From positions 24,832,001-24,896,000 of the forward strand of contig CM063288.1 in assembly GCA_032173965.1 (NCBI GenBank): a stretch of 64,000 nucleotides of DNA, in the 5' to 3' direction. Shown piece by piece: positions 53,701-64,000 of the stretch. The notes under the pieces are model-generated. The model did no database searches and had not been told where the DNA came from. It saw nothing but the letters and a program-made list of their open reading frames with translations. The stretch is from Sitta carolinensis (taxonomy: Eukaryota; Chordata; Aves; Passeriformes; Sittidae). The translations under genes were made by a program, and so were the position numbers. Each line of letters begins with the position of its first letter. The first letter of the stretch is position 1.

Positions 53701-56700
53701 GTGTATCTATGTGTACATGTAGAGAAAGAGAAGGCCCAGTAGATTCTTTTGACTCATGTTATCTCAGGTAAGTTTTCTGTAAGTCACACTACAATCATAA
53801 CTGGATGCTGCCTTCTTATTAAACATCTTTTTATAAATGCAACTGGAAAGCTCATAAACCTACACTGAAGCAACAGATTTCCAATCAGAAAGATCTATAC
53901 ATTTGTTTTAAAAAGTTATTTGTGTAATTGGATTTAAACCCCATGATTTTCCTGATTATTTACCTCACAACTAAGCTTAAAACAGATATGAAAAACTTGC
54001 AACATCTATTGTATATTCCAACTAGTAACAAACTGGATAACACTGAAAATAACATCAAAATACAGAGCCCAGCAACTCTATGGTTTTGTACTTAGCTAGT
54101 GTAGCCCAGATCATGCTTATCAACCTCAGTAGGTTCTTCTGGTCAACTTGGAAGCATCTTACTGGCACTTCTCTTTCTTGAGCTGTGTTTATGTTTGTAT
54201 GCTAGATGATTCTGCTGTCCTGTTACTCCCTTCAGGGCCTCCAGATCCTCCCAGAGGTCCATTAATGTTAACAAATTTGCCCACCTCAGTACACCCTCTT
54301 CACATAAGCTCCAAATTCTTGAAAAACTCATCATAATCTAACTATCTCTTCCACTTCTACTGATTAGTTGTCCTCCTATAACTACAAGCTGTCTTCTCGG
54401 TGCTCTCAAATAAACTCTCTGGACGAAGCCACTGCTCGTGAAGCAGTGCACAGTGCCTTACAAATCTCTTCCATATGCACTCTATTTTGACATCTGTAAA
54501 GTTGATAACACTGTCAAAGCAACCAGTAGGAATATAAATGTCTCAAAGTAGCAATCTGCCAATGTTTACAGTGAACAAAATCTATGTGTGCAATTGCCTG
54601 TTTTTATTTTTGCTATTCTTGTCCTTCCTTTCCCATTTCCTCCACAGGATATTTTTCCACATTTTTCATTGTCAAAATTAAATGAGTCAAAACTCATTTC
54701 AGCTCTTTAGTAAAGCATATGTCCCCTGTCACATATGTGTGAGTATCTGGCATAAACAAGCACTGAGAGCAGAGGCATGACTGGGTTACCACAAAGGCAG
54801 CACACCCTACTGCTGCCTGTGCTGTCAATACTGACTCAGGCAGCAGGCAGCAAATCCCACAGACCCAGGCTGCATCAGCTGTACAACAGACGGGCTGCCC
54901 TAACAGCCAGTGTGCAAGCAGTACACCTGGTGCCTTCAGACACAGAAGGCAGCTGGTCTGGTTAAAGTGGCCAGCCTGGAGACCCTCAGCTACTGAGCTA
55001 CCTGGTCAGTGACACCTCCTGCAGGGCTGCTTCAGTAGCTCCAGAAAAATAACTCCATCCATCTTATTCCATCAGGACAAAATTTTTGCACAGGAGCTTG
55101 AGTTCTGTTACAGTACAATAACAAATGGTACAAAAGAAGCCTGGTCTTTTAGGGGCTTACCTCTGCTGATTTACAAATGCATTGGATAACATTCAAGGTG
55201 ACAGGCTGTGCTCAAGTCTCACCAGAAATGGGATCTGGGCTGCAGCTGCAGGTCTGTCCCCAAGGCAGGTTGTGTTGTGGTGGCACTGGGGGTCACAGCT
55301 GTGTAAGCTGGGCTGCATGTCTGCTGGAGCAGGCAGGCATCCTGCACTGACAGCTCCTCTGCTAGGACTGCAGGGCATGGGATTGACGGGTGGTGCCAGG
55401 CCCCTTGCAGCTGCAGGAGGATGTGGAAGGCTCTTAGTGCACTGGCTGCTTCCTGAGAAACTCTCCTCTACCATAGCCAAAAAATGGTGGTGATTAGGTC
55501 TGTGCAGCTGGGCCAGGCTGGGGAAGTGAAGATTCAAACTGCAGCTTCTCCTTTAAATAGTTTATGAGTGGTTCTCACTTTGGGCTTTGTTTTACAACCA
55601 AGCAGAAACCAGCCCCAGCAGCACCCCATATGTTCCTTGTCTTTTGTTTGCTTGGGCATGTTTATTGTACAGGTTTACTTAGGATCTAGCTATGACTATG
55701 TCATGGGCTCATTTTGTACCTTGTCAAAGACATGAGACCAAGTCCAACACCTGTGTTTAAAACATTATGGTGTGTCTGAAAAGTCAGAAAAATGGGTGTT
55801 CTGAGCTATTCTTACACTACTGTAAACAATTTTAGCTAGCTAAATAGAAATCCTGCCACTAAATACAAGTGTCAGATTGCAACCAGATTCTCAGCATGCC
55901 AAGCCCACATCACTGTTGTTCTAGACTTTCCTTTCACTAAGTAACTTGGCAGTGCCTTGTGTTAAGCAGCTGATAGCAGAACTGCTGTTACCTACTCCTG
56001 GCTCATCTGGTTGCTCCTGTGCAGTTCCACCTTTCTGTGTGTGCCAGTGGATCCACAAGAATCCCGGGGTGTACTGAAGGAGGATGCATAACTTCTCTTC
56101 CAGATGAGAATGTGCCCAGAGCCTGAATTTCTGCTGCTCAGAAAGTTGTGTGCAGAGAAGTGTATGTATTGAAGCTCAGACTTATCCCTTTGAAATAAAT
56201 GGCCTCCTTTCCAAAAAGATAATTCTCCTTCTACCACATCCTTTGGTCTCCAAAACATCCCCACCTGTTCTGTCCCCATTTTACCCTTGCTCCCTGTAAG
56301 GTATGTCTAATCAATTTGCTGTTTCTGTTGACACACTTTTGGACAGCTTAATCATTCACTCCAGTGTGAAGATTCAGCCTATTTGCAACCTTCTATAAGT
56401 GCTTCTCATTTTATGGTTTCAAGATCCAAATGGCTCCCTAAGTGTTGATGTATTTGCTGCCTCCTTTGAACCTAAAGAATCCACAGGTGGCAACAAGATG
56501 TATGCAAGCAACACATGCTGCTAATTCTCTTCAAAAGTTTAAGATTAAGGCTAAGTCCACTGAAAGCCCATGCCATTGTATGAGCATCAGTCAGAGAAAG
56601 GAAATTTTGACAGCATTTATAACTCTAACATATAAGTGAGTGTCCTTGGAGGAAAGTATTTTGATCACTGTGGCTAATGCTGAGCTAATGTAAGCTACAT

Positions 56701-57269
56701 GGGTTAAAGCATATTTATTTTCCTTTGCATTAGTTGTGCCTGCAGTAGGGCTGTGTTTGAACAGTTGGTAGATTCAATCTAGCACAGACCTGGCACATAG
56801 TTTCCTGCTACATCCATTCCAGTTCCTTTCTGATCAAGTGTCATGTGGGATTAGCACAATAAATCTAGACTACATGAGAGAAGGAGTGTTCATTTTAATT
56901 TTTCTATTATTATTTAGTTTGTGATACAGTCCAAATATAGCTGGAACTCAGTGTCCATATTCAACTTTACTATGTATTTGTTTGCCTTTCTCACTGAAAT
57001 GTGTAATCTGTACTAAAGAGAATACTTCTGTAGCACAAATCCCCTTTCGTCTCAATATTAATTGTTGTATAAGAATAAGGTTACTCAAGCAGTATTTTAA
57101 ATTTATTTCATGGTGTTGTTTTCCTCTGCAAAGTCAGCCTTAAGTGAGTACTTACCACAGCATGGAAGATAGGGCTGAAAGGGGGTAAGCCAAGGGTGCT
57201 TAAGGGTTCACTTCATGAAAGTGAGTTTCTGCTGAAGCATAACTGCATGGCTAGAAAAGGTCTCAAACC

Positions 57270-57440
57270 TGGCTGCTTAAAGTTAGGAATCAATGACTAA
57301 ATGCAGTGGCCTGGTTTTCCAAAATGGTAAACAGGCATCCACATTCTCATTGAAATCAGTAGCATTGTGTGTGCTTAGCACCCTGGGAAACCAGGTCACT
57401 TATATTTAGGAGTTTAAATATTTGGGGCTTAAATTTCAAC
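57270..57440. mobile_element. Ancient palindromic (MITE-like) element remnant
   Basis: The left arm 'ggcctggttttccaaaatgg' (57308-57327) pairs imperfectly with the right arm 'ccctgggaaaccaggtc' (57381-57397). Between them lies 'ctcattgaaatcagtagc' and 'tgtgtgcttagcacc'. Flanking text 'cacttatatttaggagttta' matches the usual continuation of this old amniote element as I remember it. The inverted-repeat form suggests a non-autonomous DNA element; it is long dead. Confidence 0.6.
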
Positions 57441-57749
57441 TACTAGAATTAAAAGTTAGGGTATCTAAAGGCTAATTTTCAGTATGATGTCTGATCTAGT
57501 GCTAGAGGTTACAGTTAACTAGGATAAATGATTCCTATGCTGACCCCCACTGTCTCCAAAAACATTACCCTTATGCTGAGATACCTTAGCTGTAGCCTAG
57601 GCCACTAACTGAGAAAGTTGGTTTGAGAACTCTTCTTGGAAACCCCTTCTACAATGATGTTCATGGATATTAGCCCTAATAGTCAGCATTTCTATTCAAT
57701 TTGAATGCAACTGTTATCAAAGTGCTGTGTGGTCCATTTGGTTTAAAAC

Positions 57750-57782
57750 AAAAATCAAAAAAAGCAGAAAAAGCAGAAAAAG
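57750..57782. repeat. A-rich tandem repeat (aaaaagcag-type)
   Basis: Short A-rich units (aaaaaaagcag, aaaaagcag, aaaaagtgg). Read as protein this gives a lysine-rich run, which has no other support as coding sequence. Confidence 0.6.
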
Positions 57783-59184
57783 TGGCTGTGCAAAGGTACC
57801 AATGCCCTCTGCAAAGAGCTGGGTGCCTGGAGCCTCAGTGCTCTGAAGCCCTGCCATCTGGACTTCCAGGTGGGGGAAGTCTGAAGGTTTAGGGGAAATC
57901 ACCTTTAACAGCTGTTCACAGGCACGACTGAACTGGCAGAGTCATTCAATCACATTGCCCAAGTCCCTAGCCAGTAAAGATCTAGCCAAAAGCAAACACA
58001 GATAAAGGAGTTTCCCTGCTTCTAATCCATGAAAGAGAAGCCTTATTTGATCCTCACTGCTTGGCCTGAGAGGCTAATCAGCTATTTTGGTTAACCATTG
58101 CTATAGTAATTGACTCCTCCTGAGAGTACAGAGGGAGAGGCAAGGGTTCGTATTTTCCACTTAGCTCTGAAGAAGCGTCAAGGAAGGAAGGACACTTTCC
58201 TTCAGTCATTGAGATCTTTGTGCCTGCATTTGCACCAGGAAAAGTCATTATGGCAGAGGGTGGAACTTGGCTTCATCTTTCTGTTTGTCACGTGGGGCAT
58301 TAGAAGACAGTGCTAGTAGGCACAGCACTACTTCGTCGTCTCCACCATAGAGTCCATTTTCTCACCATTAAGGAAGAATATTGCCTTATTACTTCAAACA
58401 CTCATCAGAGCATTACACACAGCTCTGCTCATGGCCACCAGTTTTATGGGTGCAGAAACCAATCTTTGTTTGATTGATAAGGTACCGTAGGTACCGGCAG
58501 TCCCAGGCAAGTCTCTGCAGTGCTGTGTAGCTGGCTTGAGGCCCAGCAGAAGCGAAGTGCACTGCCACAGGGATGTGGAGATTGTAATTTGGTGCTAGTT
58601 TAAGTTAAAATTGCAGTCACAGCATTTCTAGAGTCTCAGTGATACTCTTGCATCTACACAACTATCTTTAGCATGAACTTCCAGCATGTAGCCCATTATT
58701 TTGCATGCTAGAAAAGGTCCCCTTAAACAAATACTAGTTCTTTCAAAGAATTTACCTCATTACTAATCCTTATTTTGGAATGTCCTTGTAAGCATGATGT
58801 TCCTACACACATTTTCTGTTTCTGTTTATTTCTGCCCCAGCACCAAGACCTGATGGTCACAGCCTGCTGTCCCTGATGTGTCTGAGGGAAGAGCAAAATC
58901 ACTACAATGCAGGCTCTATTTCTGCAGGGTTTGAAAAAGGATTTAAATAGCAAGTACTGCCAAGAGATTGCAGGGGTCTGAATCCTATTTTTCAAATACT
59001 GTTTGGACAGTGCCTATGCTATGGTCCTTTATGTTTTAGAGGCCAAGACTTCCCCAGTTGTGTGAAAAAAAAAGCTCTCAGAAAGCAGCTGCATGTTAGG
59101 TCATCACTGTGCTATTCAGAAGAGGGGAAGGCTGGTGTTCCTGCATCCTGAAAAGCCCTGACTCCAACCCACCTAACATAGGAA

Positions 59185-59300
59185 AGACTCTTTCTGATTT
59201 GAATGGGTTTTGGACCAGGTTTTACCCATGAGTAGTAGTGAATGTTGGTGTGGCCCAGATTCAAGAATGAGGTCTGCTGGGTCCATTTTACAGGTAAATA
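59185..59300. repeat. Possible ancient repeat remnant
   Basis: 'tgatttgaatgggttttgg', 'ttttacccatgagtagtagt' and 'gtgtggcccagattcaag' resemble the 'acttcaatgggact...', 'actcatgtgagta' and 'gggcccgattc' modules of old amniote repeats. Weak; no consensus alignment was possible. Confidence 0.35.
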
Positions 59301-60154
59301 CTGTGTACCAATGGGGACCATGATAACAATGCAGGATCCCTAGAGCAACCTCAAAGCACTCTGCATGAGTGAATCTGCCTCAAGCCATGACCTGCATCTT
59401 CAGAAATCTTTCTGGCATTGGGTAATTTATTCTTTCAATACATCTGCAGGGAAAACTCTATGACTAGGTTATCGGAGAAGTAGCAAGAGAAGCAGGGATG
59501 CATTTGTGCTGAAGAGCTGGAACATTTGACAAGTCTGAGAAAATCTGAGGGCATAGCTTCCCTGTCAAAAAACTCACAAAAAACCAAAACCAAGCTTCTA
59601 CTTACTTTTATCCACAAAGAGATTTTGTCTGAAAGCCAGAATTAAAACTCATAAATTCCTGGCTTAGACCAAAACCCTGCATTGGGATAGTGTTTCATTA
59701 TAGAAGTTACTTATCTATTGAAACTATTTAAAGACAGGAAGTGTTATCTGTGGTTAGGATTAATCTTCTCTGTCACATAGCCTGTCTCCCAAATGAGAGA
59801 TTAATGCAGAATATAGCTTCCTGACAGGCAAGAAGCATCGTATGGATGTTGTTAATTTCTGTGGGAAGAAGCCAAGTAAATTGCTCCATCCATTGCATGT
59901 TGGAACACTGTCAGCAAAAAATAGCTCAGCTCAGACTGTTCATTGTGCCAGACCTGATAGACAGAAATGGGCAAAGAAACCTCTATCACACCCCGACATC
60001 CATGTCCACCTTAACAAAAAGGGAGAGTGACCAAAATACTGGACATGCAGCAGAAAGTAGCCTGCTTCCACTGTTCTGACAAACTTCAGTGCTCCTTCGA
60101 GAAAAAATGAGAGTGCAAGAAAAGCAGAGCACAACAGGGAGATAGAGCAAACTC

Positions 60155-60186
60155 ATGGAATGTCAACATGGAATGTTAACATGAAA
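60155..60186. repeat. 13-bp tandem repeat, about 2.5 copies
   Basis: catggaatgtcaa / catggaatgttaa / catgaa. Recent local duplication with one mismatch between full units. Confidence 0.85.
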
Positions 60187-62114
60187 GATGCTGGTTGAGG
60201 AGCAGAGGCAGAATGGAAGAAAATGTGACAGCTTGAACTGGCATTTGCTGCCTTGTGTCCTCAGCCAGCCATTGGCACCTTGACCGCACACACAGCAGGC
60301 ACACAGACAGGGCCCAGTGAGCCCCGACTGCAAACATCCTCTCTGGGCTCTTGTCATGCTGCCAAGTTGCAGATATAGTGCACTGCCTTTTGTGCACATT
60401 CACAGAGAGGAACTTGTGACAATAACCCAGGATAAGATTTTACTTGTTTAACTTGAAGGAAGGAGGTCATCACATACACCTTTTGTCTTTCCAGATGGGG
60501 TTGCCTTGTCTGCTTTGCTATTTGTACAGCCGTCTACATAGCTAAAATATTTGCATTTTTTTCCTGCGCCCTGCAGCCAGTGTAGCACTGTTTGAGCTGG
60601 TAGAATGCCAGACTCTTACTCAGTTGTAAGACTGAGCTGGTGATCTAGTTGGCTTTGTTATGTTATTGTCGGCCACAGCAGCAGGATAGCAGACATCACC
60701 ACTAAGATCATCAAAGACAACATTCACTCTTAAGGAAAAAAATCAACTGGGTCATAAATTACAGCATAAATCTATTTCTAGCCTAAAATATTATCTATTA
60801 TTATCCAAACATGTATCCTAGAAAAAGGCTAGGGCTTGACCTGCTTGTTTTGGATGATATGATGCGCTGCTGCTGGTAATGATATGATTTGAGCCATATG
60901 GGATCTCCAGAAAATTATGTGCTAATGATGCGTTAATGTGATCAGTTCATGTGTGCCTAATGCCTGGCTTTCCAGTGCTGATGTACAGTTTATTCCCCAG
61001 CAGATCAACTATGTGTGAGAACTTCAGGGATAAATACAGGAAGTTGTTACTTGAAGACAAAGGAATCTGTGGTGTGACTTTTTTTTTTTCCACTTTAAAA
61101 TGATGACAGGGTGGTTAATTTCAAATTAGAATTATTCCTGGTTTAGTGGAGAAGATTATTTTATAAGACAAAAGAACACTGTTTTGTGTGCTACAGCCTT
61201 AGTGTAACACAACAGGATCAACCTAGTGCAAACACCCCCTGTTTATCTTAGCAGGACATGTAAAGATTATTTTTAATCCTTTGAGTGCTTTGTACCTTTA
61301 AAATGGTATTTCTGAAACCATGAAAGGCTCATTGTGACATTAAGTACTGATTACTTACAACACAGCTCACACAATATTTTTGTGGTATTCTACTGAATTA
61401 ACACAGTTTGTATTTTCACTCTTCTTTAAAGATCTCAAGTTTCAATGATCTGACAGGCAGCTTAGAGCTCTGACACACTTCTTGTCCTCAGTCATCCTTG
61501 TATACTGCTTGGAAGGGCTGGGCAGTGGCCAGCATCCCTTCCAGTCCCCAATGACACAGCCTCAGACATGAGAGCTGCATCAGAGCTGGCCATGAAACTA
61601 CAGGGTAATCACACTGTACACTGTGAATGGCTGCACCATTCAATTAGAACTGTTTCATGCATTCTATACATGTTGTGTTTGGAGAGTGCACTCAGGATCT
61701 AAAGGCACTGCCAGGCAGCTCAGCTTCACTTCATCCTAAAGAAAATAAGGTGTATCTTCTATACTACAGTATAGACATTGTATATAGTACAGTAGACATG
61801 ACAACCAAAATCATGCCTCAAGACAGAGATGGCCTTCTCAGTGTTACTTTTTCCCTCTGTGCTGCTTTAGGCTTTTCAGACTGCTCCTTATGGGCAGCAG
61901 GCTATGGGTATGTGTTTCTCTGCAGATAGCACTGTTCCCTGCCTTTGAAGTGCCCTCATGTTGCAGTTTTGCTGTTTTCTTTATTCCTTCCCATGTAAAT
62001 AGAGGGGCAGATGCTTCATAGATAAGGGCTGGGAAATAGCTGAATGTGTGTATCTATGAAACGTAATCAAACAAAAAATGAAAGCTGGGACTGACCCTTG
62101 AAATTTCACTGCAA

Positions 62115-62168
62115 ATATTTCCATGCATGCAAGTGGCTTTGTTGACTTCAGAGGGGCTGCTCGTTCAA
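62115..62168. repeat. Possible ancient repeat remnant
   Basis: 'tgcatgcaagtggctttgtt' followed by 'gacttcagaggggctgctcg' resembles the 'gacttcagtggggctgctca' module of the same old repeat group as the sequence near 59.2 kb. By eye only. Confidence 0.35.
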
Positions 62169-63112
62169 AAAGGCTATCTGTGGAAGAGACAGCAAGATGG
62201 ACACTTTATTGATATGATAATGTAACTAGCTTGAAGCTGCTACATCGAGATTGTGATAAAGGATGTCTAAGAAAGATAGAAAGTTCATAAAGTGTTTCAT
62301 TTTAAAGCATGTAGAGTATTATTAGCAGTGCAGCTGTAGCTTTTTATATCATTTCATAATGCATGTGATGTGGCATTTTGAAATTAAAACCCTTTTTATG
62401 GCTGTCTTTTGTCACGTATATTATGGCCAAGAGCTCTCCTTTTCCAGGGCATTCTCTAACCAAGTGTGCACCAAGACTCAGACACCTTTGAAGGGTAAGG
62501 ACCTTTAAAGCACAAAACCATTTTCCAAGAAGAAAATTAGGTGAGTTTGGCAGATTGAACTAACTAGCTCTAAGGAAGAAACAGCCTGTGTTTTTGCATC
62601 CCTGCAGCGGAAGAGCTGAGACATTCCCAGGCGTGGCCCTGGCAAAGTCCAGTGCCCACATATTTCTGGAATGAATGCCAGCTGCCTGCACGTCTTCTCA
62701 CTCACACATTGAAACACTGTACAGTCAAATCCATCAGGACTTGCAGAGAACCCTGCAAATGATCCCAAGAGAAAGTAATCTAGGATCTTTTGCTCCTAAA
62801 AAAAGAGATGCCTGAAACTGGACTCATATTACTAGAGGACAAGAGAGCCTTTTGAATGAAGGAACTGGAAGATTCTTTATGCTTTCACTCCTGAAGGAGC
62901 TCCTGGGCATTTCACCTCAGCCATTAATTCTTCCAAACAAAATCAATGCAAATTTAGAATTAATCCTGATTGCTTTAAACAAAAAGATGGGCTCATGGAA
63001 GTACACAGCTGTACTAGATCACAGAATGGGTAAAGGACTCCTGCCACTAGGTTCAGCCACAAAGCTTACCATTTTCTATCAAAGACAAGGAGTAGGTTCC
63101 AGATCATTCCAT

Positions 63113-63172
63113 GAACTTGAGTAAACCACTGAATCATTTCTCGGTTTAGATTCTTCATCTCTGAATGAGGAA
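63113..63172 (+). mobile_element. MIR/CORE-SINE-like remnant
   Basis: 'gaacttgagtaaaccactga', 'atcatttctcggtttagatt' and 'cttcatctctgaatgagga' align by eye with the MIR segment that reads roughly 'gaccttgggcaagtcactta', 'acctctctgagcctcagttt', 'cctcatctgtaaaatggg'. Spacing is preserved over about 60 bp. MIR copies are scarce but present in birds. The tRNA-like head is not recognisable upstream. Confidence 0.5.
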
Positions 63173-63825
63173 ATGTTTTTGCAGAGAGGGATTTAGCTTT
63201 GAGATCCATGAAAAGCTCTTTCTACTCTGAAGGAAAATATGCCAAATATATGACAATGTTGTGACATACACACAAAAAAAGCAGCACTAAACGCAGTTTC
63301 CCTGTAACAGTCTTGTAAACAATCAGCATCTTCCAGTGGATACGCTAAAATCAATGACATCTTCACACATACAGGTCCTTTCGAGATTCAGCTGCCAAAC
63401 ATGACCTTGTTTTCATTACATTCCTATGAGAAACAAGTCTGGACACTGATAAGCAGTACTGGAAAATTACACTTGATCTGGCAGACCGAGAAGCATTAGA
63501 TTGTTAATCTCTTATCCCTTTGAAGATCTTGTCCACTTAGAAATGAAAACCCAATGTTACCAAGGCAAGGAGGCACCTTTTCACTGGATTAACTGCTGAC
63601 TACCTGATGTCTTTCATTCATATGCCAAAGCCTGTGCTGCATTGTGCCCTCTCTTCTCCCTCCCAAAATACAGCTGAAGATAAAGCGAGCAACTGCTCCC
63701 TGCAAACTTCTACTGCCTGCAGGCCATGCTCTCTGAGCCACCTGTGAAACCAGTCATTTTCCTGCTCTTATACTTCCTGCAGCAGAGGCAGGTTCATACA
63801 GGCTCCCCCAGTCTGCCCCTGCATA

Positions 63826-63848
63826 TCTCTCTCTGTCTCTCTTCCACT
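63826..63848. repeat. (CT)n-rich microsatellite
   Basis: tctctctctgtctctcttcc, a short imperfect CT tract in intergenic DNA. Confidence 0.75.
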
Positions 63849-64000
63849 CCAACTGCAGTAATACCTTGGCCTGCTATGTTTGTTTGGGTGGGCTACAAAC
63901 CTGCCTAGGATGGCAGGGCAGGGGGCCAGGCGTCACCCTGCATCAGTCCCTATTCTGATGCTTGCCTGTGTAGTTCAGGGACACCATCTGTCCCTTCCCT

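Larger units (their letters stand above)
46950..64000. other. Intergenic DNA upstream of RAPH1; no gene recognised
   Basis: About 17 kb of mostly AT-rich sequence right of the island. In mammals CD28 follows RAPH1 on this side in divergent orientation, so I looked on the plus strand for a CD28 signal-peptide or Ig-V exon; none was seen. A GC-richer patch at about 54770-55530 has open frames of roughly 100 codons on both strands but no recognisable domain or splice pattern. Recognisable content is limited to the old repeats listed separately. Sub-blocks 47320-48810, 48860-50640, 50730-57260, 57440-59180, 60190-63100 and 63180-63820 hold nothing else I can name. Confidence 0.65.

Noticed and set aside
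57701..57892. Lysine-rich short open frame
   Set aside because: Produced by an A-rich tandem repeat; no other coding evidence.
60580..60660. Possible tRNA-like sequence (ctggtagaatgccagactcttactc)
   Set aside because: The D-arm and anticodon-like text resembles a tRNA, but no acceptor stem pairing and no GGTTCRANNCC B-box follow; at most a decayed fragment.
62852..63124. 90-codon plus-strand frame near the right end as a CD28-like or secreted-protein exon
   Set aside because: It lacks Ig-domain cysteine/tryptophan spacing and a convincing signal peptide, and its 3' end overlaps the MIR-like remnant.

Overview
The window looks like single-copy nuclear DNA of a bird, or possibly another sauropsid. 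The evidence is: widely spaced coding exons with canonical vertebrate splice sites, an AT-rich background, one sharp CpG island, no operon-like gene packing, and several fragments of CR1 LINEs, the dominant avian retroposon. The species cannot be told from what is here.

One gene can be supported: the 5' part of RAPH1 (lamellipodin, a Ras-association/PH-domain actin regulator of the MRL family), on the minus strand. Three coding exons splice in frame: exon 2 at 14349-14230 (residues 1-40), exon 3 at 10767-10662 (35 codons plus one base) and exon 4 at 9845-9331 (completing codon 76 and running to residue 247). They encode the unstructured N-terminus with the two short talin-binding helices and a serine-rich segment. 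The RA and PH domains and the proline-rich C-terminal half must lie to the left of base 1. A CpG island at about 45.5-46.9 kb is the likely RAPH1 promoter with a non-coding first exon; a strong minus-strand donor lies at 46007/46006. This implies a first intron of about 31.7 kb.

Layout: 1-9330 is intron 4, with two CR1 fragments in opposite orientation at its left end. 9331-14349 holds exons 4, 3 and 2 with two introns; the larger intron carries a diverged direct duplication of about 215 bp. 14350-46006 is the putative intron 1, with two CR1 3' ends and short tandem repeats but no recognisable exon. 45540-46870 is the CpG island, with an internal 19/33-bp minisatellite and ETS/CCAAT-type motifs. 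46950-64000 is upstream intergenic DNA in which no exon was recognised; it holds several very old repeat remnants (a palindromic element, ancient fragments of the same general kind, and a MIR/CORE-SINE-like tail).

I found no RNA gene, CRISPR array, intact transposon, viral gene or novel gene system. Numerous short open frames occur by chance, and the long open frames across the CpG island are best explained by GC richness.
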